From Sphingobacterium sp. PCS056 (GTDB lineage Bacteria; Bacteroidota; Bacteroidia; Sphingobacteriales; Sphingobacteriaceae): a stretch of 64,000 nucleotides of DNA. Each line of letters begins with the position of its first letter. The first letter of the stretch is position 1. The translations under genes and the position numbers were made by a program. The DNA is taken from assembly GCF_023273895.1 (NCBI RefSeq), contig NZ_CP096883.1, positions 124,001 to 188,000 of the forward strand, given 5' to 3'. The notes beneath the pieces were generated by a model. The model was not told the DNA's origin. It was given only the letters and a program-made list of their open reading frames with translations, and searched no databases. This document shows positions 17,657-26,477 of the stretch, piece after piece.

Positions 17657-18064
17657 ATGTTTCAATTCGAATATCAAACCCGTGTACGCTATGCTGAGAC
17701 CGATAAAATGGGATATGTGTACTATGGGAATTATGCAGCATTTTACGAAATTGCACGCACTGAAATGCTTAGAAGTACCGGTTTTTCTTATCGAGAATTA
17801 GAAGATATGGGTGTGATGTTACCTGTCATCGAGATGAAGTGCAAATACATCAAGCCGGCAAGATATGATGATTTGATAACCATAAAAACAACCATCCGTA
17901 TCAAGCCTGCTGTAAGAATTATATTTGAATATGAATTATTCAACGAAAAACAAGAATTAGTAAATACGGGGGAGACAACGTTGGTTTTTGTCGATATTGT
18001 CAAAAATAAACCGACAATGCCACCCGCCATTTTTTTAGATAAAATGTCGAAATATTTTGATTAA
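17657..18064 (+). CDS. Acyl-CoA thioesterase, YbgC/4HBT hotdog family
   Basis: A 135-residue cytoplasmic hotdog-fold thioesterase. The catalytic region YAETDKMGYVYYGNYAAFYEIARTE matches the (A/S)ETDxMGxVYxxNY signature with its active-site Asp; the usual His in VYH is Tyr here. The rest (KCKYIKPARYDDLITIKTTI) is typical. It starts one base after the mltG stop codon and ends 2 bp before yihY. YbgC is linked with the Tol-Pal envelope system in proteobacteria; here the context is again envelope-related, but the acyl substrate is unknown. Confidence 0.9.
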   Translation: MFQFEYQTRVRYAETDKMGYVYYGNYAAFYEIARTEMLRSTGFSYRELEDMGVMLPVIEMKCKYIKPARYDDLITIKTTIRIKPAVRIIFEYELFNEKQELVNTGETTLVFVDIVKNKPTMPPAIFLDKMSKYFD

Positions 18065-18066
18065 TC

Positions 18067-19038
18067 ATGTCAAAAATTCATCACTACTTATTGCAATTAA
18101 AACCTTACAATCAAGTTGTTGAATGGAGCAAAGCGGTCATTTTACCTGGATTCGGATCTCTACCATTATATACAGTAGCTGTATTTTTTTTTCAAGAAAT
18201 ATCCCGTGATTCAATCTTAAGTAAGGCATCTTCCCTTTCTTATAGTTTCATGTTAGCCATTTTTCCTGGCATTATCTTTCTTTTTACGTTGATTCCTTAT
18301 ATACCCATAGACAATTTTCAGGAACAGCTTTTAGAATTCTTAGAAGTTGTGATCCCGCGAAATGCCTATGAAGTCGTCGAAACAACACTAGAAGATATTA
18401 TCAAGAATCAGAATGGAGGTCTCCTATCTTTCGGTTTTATATTAGCCACATATTTTGCGACCAATGGTATGGCATCCATGATGCGGGCTTTCAATAAAGC
18501 ATCCCTCATGGCGGAAAAACGAACATGGATCAAGCGTAGAATGATTGCACTTGGACTTGCTTTTTTGATCATCACCGCACTAACAGTAGGAATGACCATA
18601 TTTACGTATGCCGGCATTATTGTCAATTATTTAAAAGACAGTATCGCGATCACCAAAAGCTTCTGGGCATTCGTTATCAAAGCAGCACGATGGCTTATCA
18701 TATTTGGAATTTATTTCTTTACCGTAAGCTGTCTTTATAAATTTGCCCCGACATCATCCCGTAGATGGAAATTGTTTAGTCCAGGGGCTACACTGGCAAC
18801 AATATTAGCCATCCTGACCTTTTCTGGTTTTGCATTTTACATCAACCACTTTGGTACATATAACAAACTATACGGTTCTATCGGCACCTTAATTGTAATT
18901 ATGATCTGGATGTACCTCAATACATTAATATTGCTGATCGGGTATGAATTGAATGCTGCAATTGCATTATCCAAACAAAGCATTAAAATAGTACGACCAA
19001 AATCATACAATTCATTTAAAGGTATAAACGAACAATAA
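18067..19038 (+). CDS. YihY/BrkB-family inner-membrane protein
   Basis: Polytopic membrane protein of 323 residues with about six transmembrane helices. Family marks are SKASSLSYSFMLAIFPGIIFLF near the N-terminus, the ATYFATNGMASMMRAFNKA motif in the middle and YGSIGTLIVIMIWMYLNTLILLIGYELNAA at the end, each quoted only in part. Earlier naming as ribonuclease BN was withdrawn for this family, so no enzymatic function should be assigned. It is the last gene of the PASTA-mltG-thioesterase operon, spaced by 2 bp. Confidence 0.9.
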   Translation: MSKIHHYLLQLKPYNQVVEWSKAVILPGFGSLPLYTVAVFFFQEISRDSILSKASSLSYSFMLAIFPGIIFLFTLIPYIPIDNFQEQLLEFLEVVIPRNAYEVVETTLEDIIKNQNGGLLSFGFILATYFATNGMASMMRAFNKASLMAEKRTWIKRRMIALGLAFLIITALTVGMTIFTYAGIIVNYLKDSIAITKSFWAFVIKAARWLIIFGIYFFTVSCLYKFAPTSSRRWKLFSPGATLATILAILTFSGFAFYINHFGTYNKLYGSIGTLIVIMIWMYLNTLILLIGYELNAAIALSKQSIKIVRPKSYNSFKGINEQ

Positions 19039-19456
19039 TCTCCTATCCTTTTTCCCGCTCCATAGTCCGATTAAAAAAATTGGGTTATCCACAACAAGCA
19101 TCCTTTCGCTATCATTAGCTACTAAATGATATTTGATACATTAAGTATGTGGAAACGGATCCATCCATCTGTTACAATAGCACAACCCCAAAAATTATAA
19201 ATAACTATTTTACAGCAACTTATAAATACACAATAATTGAAGCTCTAAATGATATAGATCGTTTTATTACCTCTATTTTAACACGTATACCTGGATATGT
19301 GGCCTACTTAACTGATGGTGTATCTATTTATAATACCCAAGAATAAATGTAATGTGGATAACATTTTAAAAAAAATAATATATAAATACTTGTTAATAAA
19401 AGTTTTTCGTATTTTTGCAGTCCCTACAAAGTGGGGAAAAGGAGAAAAAATAATTA
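19039..19456. other. Long rpsA upstream region with two perfect DnaA boxes
   Basis: 418 bp between yihY and rpsA. It contains TTATCCACA at 19085-19093 (plus), TGTGGATAA at 19353-19361 (the same box on the minus strand), a weaker copy TGTGGAAAC at 19148-19156, the rpsA promoter and a 5'-UTR hairpin. The DNA between the two boxes is AT-rich. A 65-codon GTG-started frame (19149-19346) has no recognisable family. Confidence 0.6.
19390..19417 (+). promoter_or_regulatory. rpsA promoter
   Basis: The -7 element TATTTTTG (19410-19417) has a TTG at 19390-19392, 17 bases upstream, as a -33 candidate. Transcription would start near 19423, just before a CCCTAC/GTGGGG hairpin (19424-19439) that precedes an AAAAGGAG ribosome-binding sequence. 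Confidence 0.6.
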
Positions 19457-21391
19457 ATGGCAAAAAAACAAGAAGTAGAAAAAGAGTTAGCAGCGAAAAA
19501 CGCAGAGCTACAAGGCGCTGACACCAAAGTGGTGAAAGACACAGAAAAAATTGAATCAGAGGCTGATTCAAAACTAATCGAAGAAATCAAATCTAACACA
19601 TGGATCACTCCAGAAGGTGAATTCGACTGGGATGCTAGTGACAAAGGTTTCGGAAATTACAGCGAGGCTGAGCGCGCTAAATTAGAAGAACAATACGCAG
19701 GTACTTTCAACCAAATCAATCAAGGTGAAATTATCGAAGGTACTGTTGTTTCTATCAACAGTAAAGACGTTGTCTTGAATGTTGGTTTCAAATCTGACGG
19801 TTTGGTTTCATTATCTGAATTCCGTGACTTACCAGAATTGGCAGTTGGCGATGTAGTTGATGTTTTCGTAGAGTCGCAAGAAGATGCTAATGGACAATTA
19901 GTATTATCTCGCAAACGTGCTAAAACTCAAAAATCTTGGGAAGCTATCAATGAAGCATTGGAAAATGATGCTATCATTAACGGTTTTGTTAAAAGCCGTA
20001 CTAAAGGTGGGCTTATTGTTGATATCAAAGGTGTTGAAGCATTCTTACCAGGATCTCAAATCGATATCAAACCTATCCGTGATTACGATGTTTACGTTGG
20101 TAAAACAATGGAATTCAAAGTTGTTAAAATCAACCACGAATTTAAAAACGTTGTCGTATCACACAAAGTTTTAATTGAAAACGACTTAGAGAACCAAAAA
20201 TCTGAAATCGTATCTAAATTAGAAAAAGGACAAGTATTAGAAGGTACTGTTAAAAATATCACAGATTTCGGTGTGTTCATCGATTTAGGTGGTGTTGATG
20301 GTTTACTTCACATTACTGATATTTCATGGGGTCGTATCGAGCATCCAAAAGAGGTATTATCATTAGATCAAACTATCAACGTGGTAGTATTAGATTTTGA
20401 TGATGAGAAAAAACGTATCGCTTTAGGCTTGAAACAACTTTCTGAGCATCCTTGGGAATCTTTAGATAAAGACTTAGCTGTTGGTTCTAAAGTAAAAGGT
20501 AAAATCGTAACAGTTGCTGATTACGGTGCTTTCTTAGAAATCATCCCAGGTGTTGAAGGTTTAATTCACGTTTCTGAAATGTCTTGGTCTCAAAACTTAC
20601 GTTCTCCACAAGAGTTCTTAAAAGTAAGCGATGAAATCGAAGCTGAGATCTTAACTTTAGATCGCGAAGAACGTAAAATGAGCTTAGGTATCAAACAATT
20701 GACTCCAGATCCTTGGAAAAATATCGTTGAGCGTTACCCAGTTGGTTCTAAACAAACTGCAGTAGTTAAAAACATGACTAACTTCGGTGTGTTCGTAGAA
20801 TTAGAAGAAGGTATCGACGGTTTGATCCATATCTCTGATTTATCTTGGTCTAAAAAAATCAACCACCCTAACGAATTCACTAAAGTTGGTGAAAAATTAG
20901 ATGTTGTTGTTTTAGAATTAGATGAAGAAAACAGAAAATTATCTTTAGGTCACAAACAATTAGAAGAAAACCCTTGGGATACTTTCGAAACAATCTTCAC
21001 TATTGATTCAGTTCATGAAGGTACAGTATTGAAAGTTGGAGACAAAGGTGATATCGTTGCTTTACAATATGGTGTTGAAGGATTCTGTCCATCTAAACAC
21101 TCTGTAAAAGAAGATAATTCTGCACTTAAAGTTGATGAAGTTGCTTCATTCAAAATCATTGAATTCAACAAAGAAAACAAACGTTTAGTAATTTCTCACT
21201 CTCGTATTTGGGAAGATGAAAGAGCTGAAGCACGTGTTGAAGAATTCAATGCTCGTAAAAAAGAAGCTAAAGTAGCTAACAATGCTGTTAAAAAAGTGAA
21301 AGATTCAGTTGAGAAATCTACATTAGGTGACTTAGACGTTCTTGCACAATTGAAAGAGCAAATGGAAGGTGATGAGAAAAACGGTAAATAG
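19457..21391 (+). CDS. rpsA: 30S ribosomal protein S1
   Basis: RNA-binding protein that docks mRNA on the small subunit. It has 644 residues, longer than E. coli S1 (557) because of an acidic, Lys/Glu-rich N-terminal extension of about 80 residues and a basic tail. Six S1 domains can be followed by their repeated GxVxxIxxxGxFVxL and GLIHxSxxSW patterns, with domains 3-5 the most regular and domain 6 the most divergent. Codon use is strongly biased to GGT, GTT and AAA-type codons compared with neighbours, as expected for a highly expressed gene. An unusual upright Shine-Dalgarno (AAAAGGAG) lies 12 bases before the ATG. Confidence 0.96.
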   Translation: MAKKQEVEKELAAKNAELQGADTKVVKDTEKIESEADSKLIEEIKSNTWITPEGEFDWDASDKGFGNYSEAERAKLEEQYAGTFNQINQGEIIEGTVVSINSKDVVLNVGFKSDGLVSLSEFRDLPELAVGDVVDVFVESQEDANGQLVLSRKRAKTQKSWEAINEALENDAIINGFVKSRTKGGLIVDIKGVEAFLPGSQIDIKPIRDYDVYVGKTMEFKVVKINHEFKNVVVSHKVLIENDLENQKSEIVSKLEKGQVLEGTVKNITDFGVFIDLGGVDGLLHITDISWGRIEHPKEVLSLDQTINVVVLDFDDEKKRIALGLKQLSEHPWESLDKDLAVGSKVKGKIVTVADYGAFLEIIPGVEGLIHVSEMSWSQNLRSPQEFLKVSDEIEAEILTLDREERKMSLGIKQLTPDPWKNIVERYPVGSKQTAVVKNMTNFGVFVELEEGIDGLIHISDLSWSKKINHPNEFTKVGEKLDVVVLELDEENRKLSLGHKQLEENPWDTFETIFTIDSVHEGTVLKVGDKGDIVALQYGVEGFCPSKHSVKEDNSALKVDEVASFKIIEFNKENKRLVISHSRIWEDERAEARVEEFNARKKEAKVANNAVKKVKDSVEKSTLGDLDVLAQLKEQMEGDEKNGK

Positions 21392-21415
21392 TTTTTAGCA
21401 TCAACTCAATCATAT

Positions 21416-21447
21416 TAAGCCCTAGCAAATTGCTAGGGCTTTTTTGT
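21416..21447 (+). terminator. rpsA terminator
   Basis: Near-perfect 11-bp stem AGCCCTAGCAA / TTGCTAGGGCT directly followed by TTTTTTG. Confidence 0.9.
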
Positions 21448-21495
21448 TTATATCAAAAACATAATTAAATTTACCTAACGTAAATTTAGTAAACC

Positions 21496-22329
21496 ATGTA
21501 TTTTCCATCTTCCCTCATTACCACAGCACAGCTGCAAAAAGAATACGAAAAACCTAATGTCATCTTATTAGACTGCACGATTGACAAAGTGGGACAGTCC
21601 TTAAAAGATGCGCAATTAGCATTGATACCAAACTCCCTATTCTTCGATATTGAGAACACATTCTCAGATCACAGTAGTCCCCTACCACATACACTCGTTT
21701 CGACAGAAGTATTTACAAAAGGCATTCAAGAATTAGGTATTAACCAAAATAGCATCATTATACTATATGATCGGTGGGGTGTATATTCAAGTCCTCGAGC
21801 ATGGTGGATGTTCAAAGTGATGGGTTTTGAACAAGTTTATGTTTTAGATGGGGGATTGCCTGCATGGCAAGAAAAACATGAGCCAATAGCTGATCAATAC
21901 ATAAAACCATTAGCTAAAGGCAACGGTGAAGCACGATTTAATAGAGCATGGTATGCAGATAAGGATTATATATTAACGCAATATCAAAATAGCGGAACAC
22001 GTATTATAGATGCTCGTAGCCAAGCTAGATTTACCGCATCAGCCCCTGAACCAAGAGCAGGATTAAGAAGAGGACATATTCCATATTCATCTAATCTTTC
22101 ATTTGATCTAGTACTAGAAGGAAATAACTACCGTTCAAAAGAGGAATTGAAAAAATTATTTGAAACATTCAATGCTACCCATGAACAAATCTTCACCTGT
22201 GGCTCTGGAGTCACAGCATCCATATTAGCTTTTGCTAGTCATTTAATCGGTAATCAAAACATCAAAGTATATGATGGATCTTGGTCCGAGTGGGGACAAG
22301 AAGATCTTGATTTACCTATTGCCCAATAG
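21496..22329 (+). CDS. Rhodanese-domain sulfurtransferase (SseA/TST type)
   Basis: Two-domain thiosulfate or 3-mercaptopyruvate sulfurtransferase of 277 residues. The N-terminal non-catalytic rhodanese domain (about 5-130) shows DCTIDK and YDRWGVYSSPRAWWMFKVMG; the C-terminal domain (about 150-275) shows the IDARSQARF and GLRRGHIPYS motifs and the catalytic Cys235 loop CGSGVTAS, which is closer to the CGSGVTA form of mercaptopyruvate sulfurtransferases than to CRKGVTA of rhodaneses. It stands alone between the rpsA terminator and the convergent recQ operon. Substrate choice is uncertain. Confidence 0.9.
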   Translation: MYFPSSLITTAQLQKEYEKPNVILLDCTIDKVGQSLKDAQLALIPNSLFFDIENTFSDHSSPLPHTLVSTEVFTKGIQELGINQNSIIILYDRWGVYSSPRAWWMFKVMGFEQVYVLDGGLPAWQEKHEPIADQYIKPLAKGNGEARFNRAWYADKDYILTQYQNSGTRIIDARSQARFTASAPEPRAGLRRGHIPYSSNLSFDLVLEGNNYRSKEELKKLFETFNATHEQIFTCGSGVTASILAFASHLIGNQNIKVYDGSWSEWGQEDLDLPIAQ

Positions 22330-22494
22330 GTCTACACATCCACAAAAACACAAAACAAATAGAGTGGGAAATGATTAGATCCAAAAAAAATAAAGCAAAA
22401 TAATTAAACGCTTAGATTAACGGATAATATGGCTATACAACATGACTATTTTAATAAATAGCAGGTGAAAAATTAAATAGATTTAGATTTCAAA

Positions 22495-24396
22495 TTAGAT
22501 CTTCGTATTCCAGAAGTAAAGATCCTCAACTATCCGAATCTTATGGCTGTCGATTAAGCTTCTCACCACATCTAATTTTATCTCATCATCACCAATAGAA
22601 ATTTGTCCGATCAGATCTTGAATAGTTTGGGGTTTACCCAGTAAAATACGTTCAATCTCTAGCTTAATATTACGGTGCATCATCACCTTATGATTCCGAA
22701 TAAGACAAAGATCACAAACTTGACAAAACAAGGTATTCTGCTCACCAAAATACTGAAGGAGTGACTGACTGCGACAAGGTGAATGCTCAATATAATTGAT
22801 CATGGCTTCCACTTGAGTAATTTTGACCTGTTGCCTTTCCATAATAAAAACATGATCGACATATAGATTTTTATAATCGACACGATCTTGTAAAAACGAT
22901 AATTGAGGAGCATCAGTGGGTGGTATATAGCTTGCGATTTCCATTTGTACCAAAGCATGGATTAAGCTGACAATCTGCTCATAAGATACCCCTAATTTTT
23001 TAGCAAACTCGTATTCATTTATGGTAATATAATCATCAAAAACACCACCATAAGATCGTAAAATTGCTTTTATAAGTTTATCGTACCGCTCGTATTGTAC
23101 TTGGATCTTGTATAATTCCTGATGATTGACTTCAAATTTAAACCTTGAAGGAATAAAAACTGCTTCCGATACCGCTAACCATCCGTCTTTTTCTAAAAAT
23201 TTGAGCGCACTCAAAGTCGGTATTGTTTCAATTTTATATTTTTTTATAAAAGCGACAACATCAAAATCAAATGTAAGCCCCTCACCCGCTCCATATGGGA
23301 TTTGAAAATGATTACATAAATGATGGTATACCTGTTGAATAAAAGCGACAGAAGGAAAACTAAGTTTAACATTTTTTAAAAGACGGTCCTTATCTCCCTG
23401 TTGATACAATAAGACAGGAAACGCTTTTTTTCCATCTCGACCAGCCCGACCTGCTTCCTGATAGTAAGCTTCTAAAGATTCGGGAATATCCAAATGAATA
23501 ACAAATCTGACATCAGGTTTATCGATTCCCATCCCGAAAGCATTTGTAGCCACAATGACACGAGTCCGGTTTTGCATCCAAGCCTCTTGCTTGCTATCAC
23601 GTTCTTTTCCTAATAATCCAGCATGATAAAAATCGGCACTAATCCCATTATTTACTAAATAACGGGCTACCTCCTGTGTTTCTCTTCTATTACGAACATA
23701 TACGACACCTGAACCACCCAGCTTTTGAATGATTCGGATCATCCGTCCAGCTTTATTTTCTTCTTCTAGGGCCATATAACCAAGATTATCGCGCAAGAAA
23801 CTTTTGACAAATACATTATTCTGCTTAAACTGCAGTTTATCTTGGATATCTGCGATGACCGCAGTCGTTGCCGTAGCCGTCAACGCAAGGAAAGGTACAT
23901 CAGGATGTAATTCCTTTAATTTACCCAGTTGCAAGTAAGGAGGCCTGAAGTCATACCCCCATTGTGAGATACAATGAGCTTCATCAATGGCAAAAAGATT
24001 GACAGGCATATGTTTGATACGTTCCTGTACCAATTCACTGTAGAGACGCTCCGGAGATAAATACAGGAATTTGATCTGCCCGAAAATGCAATTATCTAAA
24101 ATAATATCCACTTCTCTAGGCTTCAGACCCGAGTAGATCGCAACCGCTTGGATACCGATATCTTTAAGATGCTGCACTTGATCTTTCATCAGAGCGATTA
24201 ATGGCGTTACAACTATACAAATGCCTGGCAGAATCATTGCCGGAATTTGAAAACAAATTGATTTGCCACCCCCGGTTGGCAAAAGTGCCAACGTATCTCT
24301 CTTCTCCAGAACAGATTGAATGATTTCTTCCTGTAATGGACGAAAACTATCATGTCCCCAATACTGTTTTAAAATGCTGATGCTATCTAAACTCAT
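22495..24396 (-). CDS. recQ: ATP-dependent DNA helicase RecQ
   Basis: Superfamily 2 3'-5' DNA helicase for recombination and repair. From the ATG at 24396 it has about 633 residues: motif 0 FRPLQEEII, Walker A LLPTGGGKSICFQIP, DEAH box IDEAHCISQWGYDFRP, motif III LALTATAT, motif V/VI ATNAFGMGIDKPDVRFVIH and QEAGRAGRDG. A zinc-binding part at the end retains only some of the usual cysteines (FCQVCDLCL), and no HRDC domain is evident. The start at 24396 is chosen because it overlaps the comEC stop as ATGA and has GGAG upstream; a longer frame to 24414 is unlikely. It is the last gene of the HhH-comEC-recQ operon. Confidence 0.94.
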   Translation of the reverse strand: MSLDSISILKQYWGHDSFRPLQEEIIQSVLEKRDTLALLPTGGGKSICFQIPAMILPGICIVVTPLIALMKDQVQHLKDIGIQAVAIYSGLKPREVDIILDNCIFGQIKFLYLSPERLYSELVQERIKHMPVNLFAIDEAHCISQWGYDFRPPYLQLGKLKELHPDVPFLALTATATTAVIADIQDKLQFKQNNVFVKSFLRDNLGYMALEEENKAGRMIRIIQKLGGSGVVYVRNRRETQEVARYLVNNGISADFYHAGLLGKERDSKQEAWMQNRTRVIVATNAFGMGIDKPDVRFVIHLDIPESLEAYYQEAGRAGRDGKKAFPVLLYQQGDKDRLLKNVKLSFPSVAFIQQVYHHLCNHFQIPYGAGEGLTFDFDVVAFIKKYKIETIPTLSALKFLEKDGWLAVSEAVFIPSRFKFEVNHQELYKIQVQYERYDKLIKAILRSYGGVFDDYITINEYEFAKKLGVSYEQIVSLIHALVQMEIASYIPPTDAPQLSFLQDRVDYKNLYVDHVFIMERQQVKITQVEAMINYIEHSPCRSQSLLQYFGEQNTLFCQVCDLCLIRNHKVMMHRNIKLEIERILLGKPQTIQDLIGQISIGDDEIKLDVVRSLIDSHKIRIVEDLYFWNTKI

Positions 24397-26477
24397 AATA
24401 ACTCCTGATCCCAAACATACGCAAAATTATTTTTTATGCTATAATGAGCCACCCCCAAACTATCCAGTTGATGCTCCCAAATTCTGATATTGGCGTCACT
24501 GCTTGTACCATCAAATAAAACAAGCTTCGGGTCAACAAGTTTAATATGATCGACAAAATTCCATTTACTATTTTTGCGTACAACCAAGATATCTGTCGGC
24601 TGCACCGTAGGAGATCCATGTTCTAGCATTTGAACGGTAAAATTTGATTTCTGAATGAGATAATTTGTCCTGAGAGAATCACTTGAAGCCAATGAAATAA
24701 AATCAATATCTTTCCAGTTTGAAAATCGCGTTAAATCCCGATTGACACTATAGACTAAATTTCTAGAATTTAAGGAATCAAAAGAACTAATTAAAGTAAC
24801 CTTACTCTTATTTATAAAGGCAAGAGTGATTTCTTTTCTCGTATTATAAATACGAAAACCGCTATAATTTAATTGAACATATTGCTGGTAACTAAATAGT
24901 ATGATTAAAACAAATAAAAAAATAGTGCTGCAATATAAAGCAGATTTATTTCTCCAATACCATGCATAGCTACCTACCAATACCACTGCAATACTGAGCA
25001 GAACCATAAGCGGAGAAAAAATAAGACCTGTCCATGTTGCAAAGGGCAATTGATCCAAGAACTTCAACATCTCGAACATCATTTGGATACACCATTGCAT
25101 TATATTTCCTAACCATACATTCACAATTTCAAACGGACTAAACAGCATTCCTATGCCTACATACATGATGATGGTAACAGGGACGATAACGAGCACATTT
25201 GCGATCAAAAAGTAATTCGGAAACTGACCAAAATAATATAGAGCCAAAGGAGCAGTCATTATTTGGGCACTTAAGGAAATCATGACACTATCCCAACCTA
25301 TCCGTCCCAAGCGACTGCCACCAAGAAAAATTGGACATTTAAATAATGGAAAAAGTAAAACAATACCCAACACCGCACAATAAGATAACTGAAACCCGAT
25401 ATCAAATAGCATATTCGGCTCCAATAAAAGCAGTACGAATGCAGATGATGCCATCGTATTTAACATATTAGCTTCCCGCTGTATCAATCTAGAAATCAAG
25501 AAAAAACTAAGCATTATCGCAGCCCTTAAAATAGAGGGAGCCATACCTGTTAAAATAGTATAAGCCCATATTGATAACAGTAATAAAACAAGCCTAAAAA
25601 CATTAAAAGTATCATTTCCTTTTAATTGCTTTAATATCCACATCAGAAACAAGAACACAATGCCGACATGCATACCCGAAACACTCAACACATGAATAGT
25701 CCCAGTATTGCTAAATGTCTGTATAACCTCAGGAGACATCATCGTCCTATATCCGACGATAAGTGCTACAGCAATTTGAAAAGATTCCTCATCTGCCACA
25801 TACTTTTTAAATTTATCAACTAAATTTTGCCTTATCTGAAGTGCCAAAGCCTTTATATGCCATCCTTTATTATGATTAATAATCTTATATTCATGAGCAT
25901 TCAAGAAGATCTGAGCATGGATACCTTGATGCATCAGATAATTCTTATAGTCAAATTCAAGCGGATTATAAGATGTAGGTATTTGTTGTATCTTATTGAC
26001 AAATATGAGCTCATCACCATAACGAATTGATGTAGTACTATCCAATACGATAGTCATCATAAGTTTACCCGTAGCTTTTCTAAAAGATACTCCGATCTGC
26101 TGTGCTAGCACTTTAACAGGAAATCTGACTATACCATTTTTCACAATAGGCTCATCATCCACAATCCCGACCAACTGTTCACTTGCCTTCCCGTAAAAAT
26201 GAGCACGATCAATATCAGCGTATGTCCTCCAAATATTCCACATTCCAAATACAGATAACATGAAATAACCATTGATCATAAATAAAACACCCAATCTCGA
26301 ACGTTGAAAAAAGAAGATAAAATGAATGATAACACTAATAACAAGTGATATTTGAACCATAATAAAACGACTATCGTCAGCTCTACTAGCATTCGCTATC
26401 CATATACCTAAACCGTAAAAAAACAGAAATTTAAGAAAAGGAACTTTCTTCATCTGTTCATAAAAATTAGTTCTCAT
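24393..26477 (-). CDS. comEC: ComEC/Rec2-family DNA uptake channel
   Basis: Predicted inner-membrane channel that passes single-stranded DNA into the cytoplasm during natural transformation. The 694 residues show N-terminal helices (about 12-85), a DUF4131/OB-like periplasmic part (about 90-200) and the competence domain (about 230-500) with VALIVGYRTMMSPEV, the signature TGTIHVLSVSGMHVG (residues 258-272) and APSILRAAIMLSFFLISRL. The C-terminal metallo-beta-lactamase domain found in many ComEC proteins is absent: no HxHxDH motif, only about 160 residues after the last helix. Its ATG shares one base with the HhH gene's stop (TGATG), and its stop overlaps recQ (ATGA). Confidence 0.92.
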   Translation of the reverse strand: MRTNFYEQMKKVPFLKFLFFYGLGIWIANASRADDSRFIMVQISLVISVIIHFIFFFQRSRLGVLFMINGYFMLSVFGMWNIWRTYADIDRAHFYGKASEQLVGIVDDEPIVKNGIVRFPVKVLAQQIGVSFRKATGKLMMTIVLDSTTSIRYGDELIFVNKIQQIPTSYNPLEFDYKNYLMHQGIHAQIFLNAHEYKIINHNKGWHIKALALQIRQNLVDKFKKYVADEESFQIAVALIVGYRTMMSPEVIQTFSNTGTIHVLSVSGMHVGIVFLFLMWILKQLKGNDTFNVFRLVLLLLSIWAYTILTGMAPSILRAAIMLSFFLISRLIQREANMLNTMASSAFVLLLLEPNMLFDIGFQLSYCAVLGIVLLFPLFKCPIFLGGSRLGRIGWDSVMISLSAQIMTAPLALYYFGQFPNYFLIANVLVIVPVTIIMYVGIGMLFSPFEIVNVWLGNIMQWCIQMMFEMLKFLDQLPFATWTGLIFSPLMVLLSIAVVLVGSYAWYWRNKSALYCSTIFLFVLIILFSYQQYVQLNYSGFRIYNTRKEITLAFINKSKVTLISSFDSLNSRNLVYSVNRDLTRFSNWKDIDFISLASSDSLRTNYLIQKSNFTVQMLEHGSPTVQPTDILVVRKNSKWNFVDHIKLVDPKLVLFDGTSSDANIRIWEHQLDSLGVAHYSIKNNFAYVWDQELL

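Noticed and set aside
19149..19346. 65-codon GTG-started frame between the DnaA boxes upstream of rpsA
   Set aside because: No ATG start, no Shine-Dalgarno, no recognisable domain and ordinary intergenic composition; I treat it as chance until conservation is shown.
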